Origin: Spirochaetota bacterium
GTDB taxonomy: Bacteria; Spirochaetota; UBA12135; COTS27; JAFLEE01
Direction: 5' to 3'
DNA length: 12,017 bases
NCBI GenBank assembly: GCA_017302015.1
Contig: JAFLEE010000122.1
Coordinates: forward strand, 1-12,017
The notes under the pieces are model-generated. The model made no database searches and was not told the DNA's origin. It saw nothing but the letters and a program-made list of their open reading frames with translations. Shown here piece after piece: positions 1 to 7,276 of the stretch (position 1 is the first letter of the stretch; each line of letters starts with the position of its first letter). The position numbers and the translations under genes were made by a program.

Positions 1-744
1 GGGCAAGGCCGGCGGCGGGGCGGGCACGCCCTTGCCCTCGCCGAGGGCGGCTTCCAGCGCCGCCACGATCGCCCCGTACATCGCGAGGGTGGCGGCGGGG
101 GCTTCGGTGGCGTCGAGCACCCGCCAGGGGGCGTCGGGATGCTCGGTGCGCACGAGCATGCGGGCGTAGAGTTCGAGATATTTGTCATAACGACGGTGGC
201 GGCGCCAATCGTCCTTGGCCACGCGCCAGGAAGTGTCCTCGTCCGCCTCGAGGCGCGCCAAGCGTTTTTTCTGCTCTTTGCGGGAGATGTGGAGGAAGAA
301 CTTGAGGAGGACGGCCCCGTCGGCGACGAGGAGGCGCTCGAAATCCACCAGGTCGTCTAGGTGGCGCGCCCAGGCGTCGCGGGAAAGGTCTTTGGAGATT
401 CGCTCCTCGGCGATCTGGTGGAAGGGGCCCCGATCGTAGAGGGCGATCTGGCCGCGGGCGGGTGTGCGCATCCACTCGCGCCAGAGGCGGGGCCTGCGGC
501 GTTCCTCGTCGGTGGGTTCATGGACCGTATGGAAGGTATAGCCCCGCGGATCGAGGGAATCGATGAGGTTGCCGATGAGGGTGCCTTTCCCCGCGGCGTC
601 CCATCCCTCGAAATAGATGAGGACGGGGAGGTTCCGTTCCCGGGCCTCGCGCTGGAGTTCCCCCAGGCGCAGGCCGAGGCGCCGACGTTCCTCGCGGTAT
701 TGTTCTTTTGGAATTTCGGGGAGCCGGGGGACTTCTTCAAGCAT
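1..744 (-). CDS. PPK2-family polyphosphate kinase, probably polyphosphate:AMP phosphotransferase (3' end outside window)
   Basis: A PPK2-type enzyme that would transfer phosphate between inorganic polyphosphate and nucleotides in the cytoplasm. The 248 visible residues contain a clear P-loop, GWDAAGKGT (residues 47-55), followed by the family-typical LDPRG stretch. The Walker-B-like aspartate is D104 in LYDRGPF, and a basic region with DDWRRHRRYDKY and APWRV follows. The N-terminus (MLEEVPRLPEIPKEQY) and the Pro/Ala-rich linker at the window edge fit the first domain of two-domain polyphosphate:AMP phosphotransferases, but the second domain is not visible, so a one-domain PPK2 cannot be excluded. 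I chose ATG 744 because its N-terminus looks like the family and GAGG lies 7 nt upstream. An in-frame ATG at 768 overlaps the stop of the upstream regulator (TGATG) and is the alternative. DRSWY is the usual form where this protein has DRGPF. Co-transcription with the NtrC-type gene is likely. Confidence 0.8.
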   Translation of the reverse strand, partial: MLEEVPRLPEIPKEQYREERRRLGLRLGELQREARERNLPVLIYFEGWDAAGKGTLIGNLIDSLDPRGYTFHTVHEPTDEERRRPRLWREWMRTPARGQIALYDRGPFHQIAEERISKDLSRDAWARHLDDLVDFERLLVADGAVLLKFFLHISRKEQKKRLARLEADEDTSWRVAKDDWRRHRRYDKYLELYARMLVRTEHPDAPWRVLDATEAPAATLAMYGAIVAALEAALGEGKGVPAPPPALP

Positions 745-767
745 GGGGGCCTCGCGGGGTGGGAGCA

Positions 768-2120
<1,353 letters not shown>

Positions 2121-2135
2121 GGGCGTTTCCGTCCT

Positions 2136-2148
2136 ATTCTACATTATC
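2136..2148 (-). promoter_or_regulatory. Candidate -10 region upstream of the NtrC-type gene
   Basis: An AT-rich patch in the 115-base gap holds GATAAT (2148-2143) and TAGAAT (2141-2136) on the minus strand, each one mismatch from TATAAT, 15-27 nt before the NtrC start. No convincing -35 box lies at the correct distance (the best is TGGAAG). It is only a candidate, resting on its contrast with the surrounding GC-rich DNA. Confidence 0.3.
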
Positions 2149-2177
2149 TGTCGGGTCCCTTCCATTTGACGGGGGAA

Positions 2178-2196
2178 GGCGCCACCCGATGGCGCC
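2178..2196 (-). terminator. Hairpin after truA (possible weak terminator or attenuator)
   Basis: A perfect 7-bp inverted repeat, GGCGCCA / TGGCGCC, with a 5-base loop, 39 bases beyond the truA stop. On the minus strand it is followed by TTCCCCCG and not by a U-tract, so a factor-independent terminator is doubtful. It could reduce read-through from the truA operon into the NtrC gene. The rest of the 2121-2235 gap holds only the -10-like patch. Confidence 0.4.
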
Positions 2197-2235
2197 GCGA
2201 TGCGGCCCAAGGTCGTTCCCGCGGGGTTGGGCCGG

Positions 2236-3039
2236 TCAAACTTTGGCGGGAAGCGCCAAGGTGGGGTGGTAATACGGCCGGTCCCCGAAAATTTCAGAAT
2301 AGAAAACCCGCTTGAGCACCAGCCCATGGGCCGGTGCCCGCGGCTTGGCTTGGAGCGGATCCCGGGTTTCCAGGAGTGTACCGAGGAAACCTACGGGTTC
2401 CCTGCGTCGGATGGCTCTCACGAGATTTCCGATGATGGCCCGAACCTGGTTCCTGAGGAAAGCGTTTCCCCAGAGTTGGATCGTGAGGATCGGACCTTCG
2501 CGCCAGGCATCCACCGCGAAAATTTCACGCCACTTGGTCGGGGAGGGGTCTTGGACGGCGCAGAAGGCGGTGAAATCGTGGGCCCCGAGGAGGGGTTCCA
2601 GGTGATCTCGCACGAGGTCGGCCTCGAGGTCGACCCCGGGGTTCCAGGCGCGGAGTCGCTCGGTTAAGGCGCGCGCCGACGGGGTGCGCCGGGCGATGAG
2701 GCGATATTCGTAGAGACGCACCCGGGCGCTATAGCGGGGATGGAAGCCCGGGGGAGCCTCGTCGCAAGCGAGCACGCGGATATCGGGGGGAAGATCGCCG
2801 TTTAAGATGAGGGGGATGCGCGCAAGGGGGATCCGCGCCAAATCGGCCTCGAAAAAAAGGACCTGCTCATCGGCATGGACGCCCTGGTCGGTGCGGCCCG
2901 AGTAGACGGAGCGTACGGGAGCGCCGAAGAGGCGCTCCAGGGCCGCATCCAGCACATTCTGGACCGCGTCTCCCGTGGCCTGCTTCTGGAACCCGGTATA
3001 GGCGGCCCCGTCGTAGGCCAGGGCCAGGCGGAAGCGCAC
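2236..3039 (-). CDS. truA: tRNA pseudouridine(38-40) synthase TruA
   Basis: Converts uridines 38, 39 and 40 in the tRNA anticodon arm to pseudouridine. At 267 residues it matches the usual TruA length (E. coli about 270). The N-terminal LALAYDGAAYTGFQ is the family hallmark. The catalytic motif SGRTDQGVHA places the nucleophilic aspartate at D51, and the C-terminal FLRNQVRAIIGNLV helix is typical. The same reading frame runs open to 3720, but translation should start at GTG 3039: it sits two bases after the TAA of the DUF2225 gene, has AAGGA six bases upstream inside that gene's end, and gives the normal N-terminus. It is the third gene of a tight channel / DUF2225 / truA operon. Confidence 0.95.
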   Translation of the reverse strand: MRFRLALAYDGAAYTGFQKQATGDAVQNVLDAALERLFGAPVRSVYSGRTDQGVHADEQVLFFEADLARIPLARIPLILNGDLPPDIRVLACDEAPPGFHPRYSARVRLYEYRLIARRTPSARALTERLRAWNPGVDLEADLVRDHLEPLLGAHDFTAFCAVQDPSPTKWREIFAVDAWREGPILTIQLWGNAFLRNQVRAIIGNLVRAIRRREPVGFLGTLLETRDPLQAKPRAPAHGLVLKRVFYSEIFGDRPYYHPTLALPAKV

Positions 3040-3041
3040 GC

Positions 3042-3917
3042 TTATTCCTTGGGGGGAGCGGCCTTGCCGACGCCGAGTTTCGTCTCGAGTTCGAGGATGG
3101 ATGCGCTCAGATAGCCGTGGAGATCCTTGGCCGTATTGACCAGGGCCGAGGGCTTGTTCTTGCTGACCTTTCCGAAGCCGAAGACCTTGGAGAGGGTGGT
3201 GCGGTACTTGTGCAGGGCTTCCAGGCGCTGGGGCTCGGCCAGGGTATCGCATTGCTCCCAACCGAGGTAGGCGAGCATGTAGAGGGCCCCGTCCCAGGAA
3301 TAATTCATGTCGAGGTCGGGGCCCATGCTCGAGATCTTGTCGATGGTCTCGGTCTTGCCGCCGGCCGGGTAGATGGCCTGGTCGTAGAGTTGCCAGGCCG
3401 TGTAGCGCAGCGCGCTCCACATGAGATCCCAGCCGCTTTCGGGCTCCTCGGCATGGAGGTCTTCCATGAGCCAGGAGGCGCGGATGGCGCAGATGGCCTT
3501 CTTGAAGGTGGGGGAAAGTTCCTTGGGGAAACTGGAATAGACGGAGAGGGCCATGACGTAGGAGGCGGCCCCGGATTTGGTGCTGCGCTCCTTGGTGTAG
3601 TCTTGGAAACCGAAGACGTTCTTGATCCATTTCTGCCGGCGGATCTTCTTGGTGGCCAGATCCTTCTTCAGATCGTCCTTGATCATGAGGAAATCTTCGG
3701 GAAGCGTCGCGTAGAAGCATTCGGGGCAGATGACGATATTGTAGTTGAGCGGGTTGACCTTGCCGTATTTCGGACTCGGCTTGTAGGTGCGCCGGAGGTC
3801 GGTCTGGAGGTCGGCGGCGTTGAGCCGGCCGCCGCCTTGGCGCAGGAGTTCGCGTTGGAAAGTCGTGCTACAGACGGGGCAGGTGACGGGCTTGCCGAAA
3901 TAAGTGAGGGCGCCCAC
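3042..3917 (-). CDS. DUF2225 family protein
   Basis: I recognise this as a member of the uncharacterised DUF2225 family; its function is unknown. Of 291 residues, the N-terminal part carries two CxxC pairs, CPVC (C13, C16) and CPEC (C64, C67), which would form a zinc-ribbon-like site. A helix-rich region follows, with an ALRYTAWQLYDQ stretch and a C-terminal KDLHGYLSASILELE helix that resemble TPR-like repeats. No signal peptide or membrane segment is visible, so it is probably cytoplasmic. The start is GTG 3917, the first possible start after the in-frame TAA of the upstream channel gene. Only six bases (ACCCCC) separate them and there is no Shine-Dalgarno sequence in front, so translation may depend on re-initiation by ribosomes finishing the channel gene. 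Confidence 0.8.
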   Translation of the reverse strand: MGALTYFGKPVTCPVCSTTFQRELLRQGGGRLNAADLQTDLRRTYKPSPKYGKVNPLNYNIVICPECFYATLPEDFLMIKDDLKKDLATKKIRRQKWIKNVFGFQDYTKERSTKSGAASYVMALSVYSSFPKELSPTFKKAICAIRASWLMEDLHAEEPESGWDLMWSALRYTAWQLYDQAIYPAGGKTETIDKISSMGPDLDMNYSWDGALYMLAYLGWEQCDTLAEPQRLEALHKYRTTLSKVFGFGKVSKNKPSALVNTAKDLHGYLSASILELETKLGVGKAAPPKE

Positions 3918-3923
3918 GGGGGT

Positions 3924-4550
3924 TTAGAAGCGCCGCCGCCGCTGGCCGAGGAGGGCGAGGAGTTCGGCGGAGAAGGTCTCGAGTTCGGCGGCGGTCACCT
4001 CGACGCGGCGGGCGAAGGTGTTGTAGGCGAAATAGCAGGGGATGGCCACAATGAGCCCCATGGCGGTGGAATAGAGCGCCTCGCTGATCCCCCCCGCGAG
4101 GGCGGAACTGGCGACATCGCCCCGGGACATGACGGCGAAGGCGCGGATCATGCCGACCACCGTGCCGGCCAAGCCGAGGAGGGGCCCGAGGGTGGCCAGG
4201 GTGTTGAGGGTCGTGAGGCGCTCTTCGAGGCGGGGCATCTCCTTGGCGAGTTGCACCTCGAGGGCGGTGCGGAGTTCATCGGCCGTGAGTTCGTCGCTCT
4301 TCGAGAGGAGAAAGGCGCCCACGCGACCGGCCGGGGAGGGGTCGCCCTCGAGGGCCTTGCGGGCGTTGGCGATGCCGTCGCGCCCGGGGCTCTTTTCGAT
4401 CTCGCTACGGATGGCCTCGAGCACGGCCCCGGGGGCGCGGCGCACGCGCCAGAAGAAACGGGCCCGTTCGAGGATGATGGCGACGGCGAACACCGAGGTC
4501 AGGGTCAGGAAGACGACCATCACCCCGCCTTTCTGGAAAAAATCGATCAT
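3924..4550 (-). CDS. MotA/TolQ/ExbB proton-channel family protein
   Basis: An inner-membrane protein of the family that uses the proton gradient to energise outer-membrane or motility machines. The 208-residue form has the family's three membrane segments (about 10-28, 116-140 and 157-177). TM2 contains LGPLLGLAGTVVGMI and TM3 contains GISEALYSTAMGLIVAIP, both signature stretches of ExbB/TolQ. A charged cytoplasmic loop lies between TM1 and TM2. I chose ATG 4550 (MIDFFQKGGVMVV), the usual N-terminus. An in-frame ATG at 4589 would add 13 residues but lies only 2 bases from the divergent prc start and upstream of the candidate -10 box. No ExbD/TolR partner is in the window, so the complex it serves cannot be named. 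TolQ, ExbB or a gliding-type channel remain possible. Confidence 0.85.
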   Translation of the reverse strand: MIDFFQKGGVMVVFLTLTSVFAVAIILERARFFWRVRRAPGAVLEAIRSEIEKSPGRDGIANARKALEGDPSPAGRVGAFLLSKSDELTADELRTALEVQLAKEMPRLEERLTTLNTLATLGPLLGLAGTVVGMIRAFAVMSRGDVASSALAGGISEALYSTAMGLIVAIPCYFAYNTFARRVEVTAAELETFSAELLALLGQRRRRF

Positions 4551-4555
4551 GTGCG

Positions 4556-4583
4556 TGGACACCCCATTTTCCTTCATTATAAG
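4556..4583. promoter_or_regulatory. Overlapping divergent promoter between prc and the ExbB-type gene
   Basis: A small AT-rich island separates two divergent genes. On the plus strand, TGGACA (4556-4561), a 16-base spacer and TATAAG (4578-4583) give one mismatch in each box. Transcription would begin about at 4590, right at the prc ATG (4592). On the minus strand, a perfect TATAAT occupies 4581-4576, overlapping the plus-strand -10 box; its -35 (TTGCTG, 4605-4600, 18-base spacer) is poor. A minus transcript would begin near 4569 and reach the ATG at 4550. Sequence fit only; no start site is demonstrated. Confidence 0.5.
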
Positions 4584-4591
4584 ATTCACGT

Positions 4592-6682
4592 ATGAATTGC
4601 AGCAAGTTGGCGTCCGGACATAGGCTCCCCGTGGTGGCGGCCTTCCTGTTCCTCTCCTTTTCGGCCTGTTCTTTCGGGCAAATCAAGGGGGACGACCGAT
4701 ATATGGTGGTCAGCCGCATCATCCTGAACGATTTCAGCGGCAAGCATTACAGCCCGCCTCGTTTAGACGCGGCCTTTTCCTCGAACCTTTTCAAATCGTA
4801 CCTCCAAAGGGTCGACCCCGAGCGGAAATACCTCACCTTGGCCGACATCCAGGGGCTGCGCCCCTGGCAAGACCGCCTGGTGTCCGACCTCCAGGCCGGT
4901 CGGCCCGGGTTTCCTGACGCCGTCCATGTCCTGCTGTCCCAGCGCATCGGAGAGGCGAGGGCCCTAGTTCCCGAACTCTTGGCGGCCCCGTTCGATTTCG
5001 AGAAGGCCGAATCCCTCGAGGGCGACAATGAGAAGCGGGGTTTCCCGACCAACGCCGAGGCCCGCCGTGATCTATGGCGCTTGCTCCTCAAACATCGGGT
5101 ACTCACCCGCCTGGTTCCTGCGCTCAACGAGAGCAATGCCGCGGGAAAATCCGTCGCCGACCTGGAAAGCGAAGCGCGGAAGAACGTCGAGAAGAACATG
5201 ATGAAGTCCCTCGAGCGGCTGTCCAAGGAGAAGGCCGACGACCGCCGTTCGGCCTTCCTCGACACCTTCTGCAAACTCCACGATCCCCATAGCGATTATA
5301 TGACCCCCGAAGAGGGCACCGGCTTCAAGATCGACATGTCGGGCACCCTCGAGGGCATCGGCGCCCAACTGAACGAAGAAGACGGCTACGTGAAAGTCGC
5401 GGGCATCATCCCCGGCAGCCCCTCGTTCCGCGGCAAGGAATTGCAGCCCGGTGACGTCATCCTGAAGGTGGCCCAGGGTCCCGCCGAACCCGTCGACATC
5501 GTCGGCTGGCGCGTGGGGGATGCGGTCGGGCTCATCCGGGGCCCGAAAGGGAGCGAGGTGCGCCTCACCGTCAAGAAGCCCGATGGGCGCGTGACCGTCA
5601 TCGCCATCGTGCGCGACGTGATCATCCTGGAGGAGACCTACGCGAAATCGGCGGTCTACCAGATGGGGAACAGCGACGACAAATGGGGCTACATCAACGT
5701 CCCCAAATTCTACCAGGACGACAACCAACGGCGCTCATCCGCCTTGGACGTCATGCGCGAACTCGTCAAATTGCAGGCCCTCGGGGTGAAGGGCGTGCTC
5801 CTCGACCTGCGGAACAACGGGGGCGGGTACCTGCACGACGCCGTCAAGATGAGCGGGCTCTTCTTCCCCACGGGCCCCGTGGTCCAGGTGCGCTACCGAA
5901 ACGGCCAGGGCCAACGCATCGATGACCGCGATCCCGAGACCGTCTACAAGGGGCCCCTCGTGGTCATGGTGAACGTCTTCAGCGCCTCGGCCTCCGAGAT
6001 CGTCGCCGCGGCGCTCCAGGATTGCGGCCGGGCCGTCATCGTCGGCGGAGACCACACCTTCGGGAAGGGCACCGTCCAGGAAGTCATCGACCTGAACCAA
6101 GAATTGGGCATCCGCGATTCCAAACAATCCTTCGGGGTCATCAAGATCACCACCCAGAAATTCTACCGCATCAACGGCGGCACCACCCAGTACCGCGGGG
6201 TGATCCCCGACGTGAACATCCCCGATCCGTTCGCCTATCTCGACATCACCGAAAAAAGCATGGAATACAGCCTCCCCGACGATAATTGGGAGCGCTTGCC
6301 CTACGTGCGTTGGGCGCCGTCCTATAGCAAAGCCGACCTGGTCGAGCGGAGCAAGGCCCGCCTCGATGCCGACCCGGCCTTCGCCCAGGTGAAAGCCTAC
6401 ACGAAGGTCCTGGAAGCGCAAAAGAAGAAGACGATCGTCCCGCTGGACCTCGCCACGGCCCGCCGGGAGCAGGCCCGAAGCGCCGAGGACAACAAGAAAT
6501 TCCGCGAACTCAAACCCGTGCCCGCCCCGAAGGTCGAGGCAGTCGACCGGTTCGACGGCCTCGAGGCGGAATTGCGCTCCAAGAAGGAATCCATCCAGAA
6601 AGAATGGACGACCCAACTCTCCGGCGACCTCTTCCTGGCCGAGGGGATGCGGGTGCTCAGCGACATGGCCAACCCGAGGTGA
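4592..6682 (+). CDS. prc: Tail-specific (C-terminal processing) protease, S41A family, Prc/Tsp-like
   Basis: A periplasmic or envelope protease that degrades or trims proteins from their C-termini. Its 696 residues match the size of E. coli Tsp (682). In order: a signal peptide with hydrophobic core VVAAFLFLSF (14-23), either cleaved by signal peptidase I near residue 29 or lipid-modified at C26 (SFSAC is a weak lipobox); an N-terminal helical domain with YLQRVDPERKYLTLADI; a PDZ domain (about 247-330, IIPGSPSFRGKELQPGDVI); and the S41 core. The core has LDLRNNGGG (404-412), SASASE with catalytic S466, and TFGKGTVQ with general base K492. The C-terminal extension typical of Prc follows. The Ser-to-Lys distance is one residue longer than in E. 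coli Tsp (GGDHTFGKG versus GEPTFGKG). The ATG at 4592 is needed for the signal peptide, but no Shine-Dalgarno sequence precedes it, which fits a leaderless mRNA. A small gene follows after three bases. Confidence 0.93.
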   Translation: MNCSKLASGHRLPVVAAFLFLSFSACSFGQIKGDDRYMVVSRIILNDFSGKHYSPPRLDAAFSSNLFKSYLQRVDPERKYLTLADIQGLRPWQDRLVSDLQAGRPGFPDAVHVLLSQRIGEARALVPELLAAPFDFEKAESLEGDNEKRGFPTNAEARRDLWRLLLKHRVLTRLVPALNESNAAGKSVADLESEARKNVEKNMMKSLERLSKEKADDRRSAFLDTFCKLHDPHSDYMTPEEGTGFKIDMSGTLEGIGAQLNEEDGYVKVAGIIPGSPSFRGKELQPGDVILKVAQGPAEPVDIVGWRVGDAVGLIRGPKGSEVRLTVKKPDGRVTVIAIVRDVIILEETYAKSAVYQMGNSDDKWGYINVPKFYQDDNQRRSSALDVMRELVKLQALGVKGVLLDLRNNGGGYLHDAVKMSGLFFPTGPVVQVRYRNGQGQRIDDRDPETVYKGPLVVMVNVFSASASEIVAAALQDCGRAVIVGGDHTFGKGTVQEVIDLNQELGIRDSKQSFGVIKITTQKFYRINGGTTQYRGVIPDVNIPDPFAYLDITEKSMEYSLPDDNWERLPYVRWAPSYSKADLVERSKARLDADPAFAQVKAYTKVLEAQKKKTIVPLDLATARREQARSAEDNKKFRELKPVPAPKVEAVDRFDGLEAELRSKKESIQKEWTTQLSGDLFLAEGMRVLSDMANPR

Positions 6683-6685
6683 GAC

Positions 6686-6847
6686 ATGGCGAAAGTCTAT
6701 AAGATCGACGGCGCGAAATTCCCCGACCTCGACTCCTTGAAGGAGACGCTTTGGGAACTCTACCAGGCCAAGATGACCCGCGAGGAGTTCGAGGCCTACG
6801 TGAAAGAAAACGTGAAAGAGGTCGAAGAAGAGCCGAAGTCACGGTAA
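6686..6847 (+). CDS. Small charged hypothetical protein (53 aa)
   Basis: I do not recognise a family. The ATG lies three bases after the prc stop. A strong Shine-Dalgarno sequence, GAGGTGA (6676-6682), spans the prc stop, so co-translation with prc is likely. The 53 residues begin MAKVYKIDGAKFPDLDSL and are mostly charged and helix-forming, with a very acidic C-terminal third (EEFEAYVKENVKEVEEE). There is no signal peptide, cysteine or membrane segment, so it should be cytoplasmic. Codon use resembles that of the neighbours (many GAG/AAG and NNC codons). A small regulator or protein-binding peptide is possible, but nothing in the sequence says which. Confidence 0.7.
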   Translation: MAKVYKIDGAKFPDLDSLKETLWELYQAKMTREEFEAYVKENVKEVEEEPKSR

Positions 6848-6854
6848 AATAGGC

Positions 6855-6883
6855 CCGGTAGGCGGCCCGCGCCGCCCTACCGG
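6855..6883. terminator. GC-rich hairpin between the 53-aa gene and tRNA-Ser
   Basis: CCGGTAGGCGG (6855-6865) can pair with CCGCCCTACCGG (6872-6883), an 11-bp stem with one bulged base and a 6-base loop. No U-tract follows (ACGAATCGG), so it may be a terminator of another type, a processing signal upstream of the tRNA, or both. TAAAAT at 6845-6850, overlapping the small gene's stop, could be the -10 box of a tRNA promoter, but no good -35 box is present. Confidence 0.45.
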
Positions 6884-6890
6884 ACGAATC

Positions 6891-6977
6891 GGTAAGGTGT
6901 CAGAGTGGTCGATCGTACCTGACTCGAAATCAGGTGTCCCTGCAAGGGGACCGTGGGTTCGAATCCCACCCTTACCG
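6891..6977 (+). tRNA. tRNA-Ser (anticodon CGA, reads UCG)
   Basis: A complete class II tRNA can be folded by eye. The acceptor stem GGTAAGG (6891-6897) pairs with CCTTACC (6970-6976), followed by discriminator G6977, as expected for serine. The anticodon arm is CCTGA-CTCGAAA-TCAGG, giving anticodon CGA. A long variable arm, GTCCC-TGCAA-GGGGAC, confirms the serine type, and the T arm is GTGGG-TTCGAAT-CCCAC. CCA is not encoded (the next bases are CAG), so it must be added after transcription. The 3' end is continuous with the first unit of the downstream repeat array. Confidence 0.97.
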
Positions 6978-7271
6978 CAGGATGCGGTTGGTCGCCGGGC
7001 GCCATGGATGGCGTCTCTTCCCCCGGCGACCTTACCGCAAAGAAAGTATATGTCACCGGGAGCCCCAGATGGCGTCTCCTCACCCGGGGGACCTAACCGC
7101 AGGATGCGGTTGGTCGCCGGGCGCCAGGATGGCGTCTCTCCACCTGGCGGTTTTACCGTAAAAAAAGTTTACATCACCGGGAGCCCCAGGTAGCGTATAT
7201 TCCCCCGGAGGCCTAACTGCAGAATGCGGTTGGTCGCCGGGCTCCAGGGGTAGTCTCTCCACCCCGCGGTG
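6974..7271. repeat. Five-unit alternating tandem repeat array (A-B-A-B-A) with hairpins
   Basis: Units of about 60 bp start at ACCGCA-like sequence at 6974 (A1), 7034 (B1), 7096 (A2), 7155 (B2, ACCGTA) and 7216 (A3, ACTGCA). Like units recur every 120-122 bp. A1 and A2 are identical over 31 bases (6974-7004 = 7096-7126), then over 13 more after a one-base gap; A3 is a diverged copy. A units open with ACCGCAGGATGCGGTTGG. B units instead have an A-rich opening (AAAGAAAGTATATG or AAAAAAAGTTTACATC). Both types then share a core resembling TCRCCGGGNGCC...TGGCGTCTC and close with a CCCGG-rich arm. Each unit can form a hairpin of the type GTCGCCGGG / CCCGGCGAC (perfect in A1: 6991-6999 with 7022-7030); in A2 and A3 the stem survives through G-U pairs or bulges. 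The array fills the space between convergent tRNA-Ser and the ABC gene. I see no plausible gene in it. Confidence 0.85.
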
Positions 7272-7276
7272 ACCCC

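Noticed and set aside
3040-3720. The truA reading frame stays open upstream to 3720, suggesting a 494-residue fusion.
   Set aside because: The extension is the shifted-frame shadow of the DUF2225 gene (Arg/Gly/His-rich). truA has a good ribosome binding site and a family-typical N-terminus at GTG 3039.
4551-4589. Longer start (ATG 4589) for the ExbB-type protein.
   Set aside because: It would start two bases from the divergent prc start, lie upstream of the predicted transcript start, and add residues absent from typical family N-termini.
6970-7039. Integrative-element attachment site (direct repeat of the tRNA 3' end).
   Set aside because: The repeated piece is only about ten bases, the copies are 60 bp apart, and no integrase or foreign genes lie between or near them.
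6974-7271. CRISPR array.
   Set aside because: There are no constant short repeats with unique spacers: the whole 60-bp unit is repeated and diverges throughout, and no cas genes are present.
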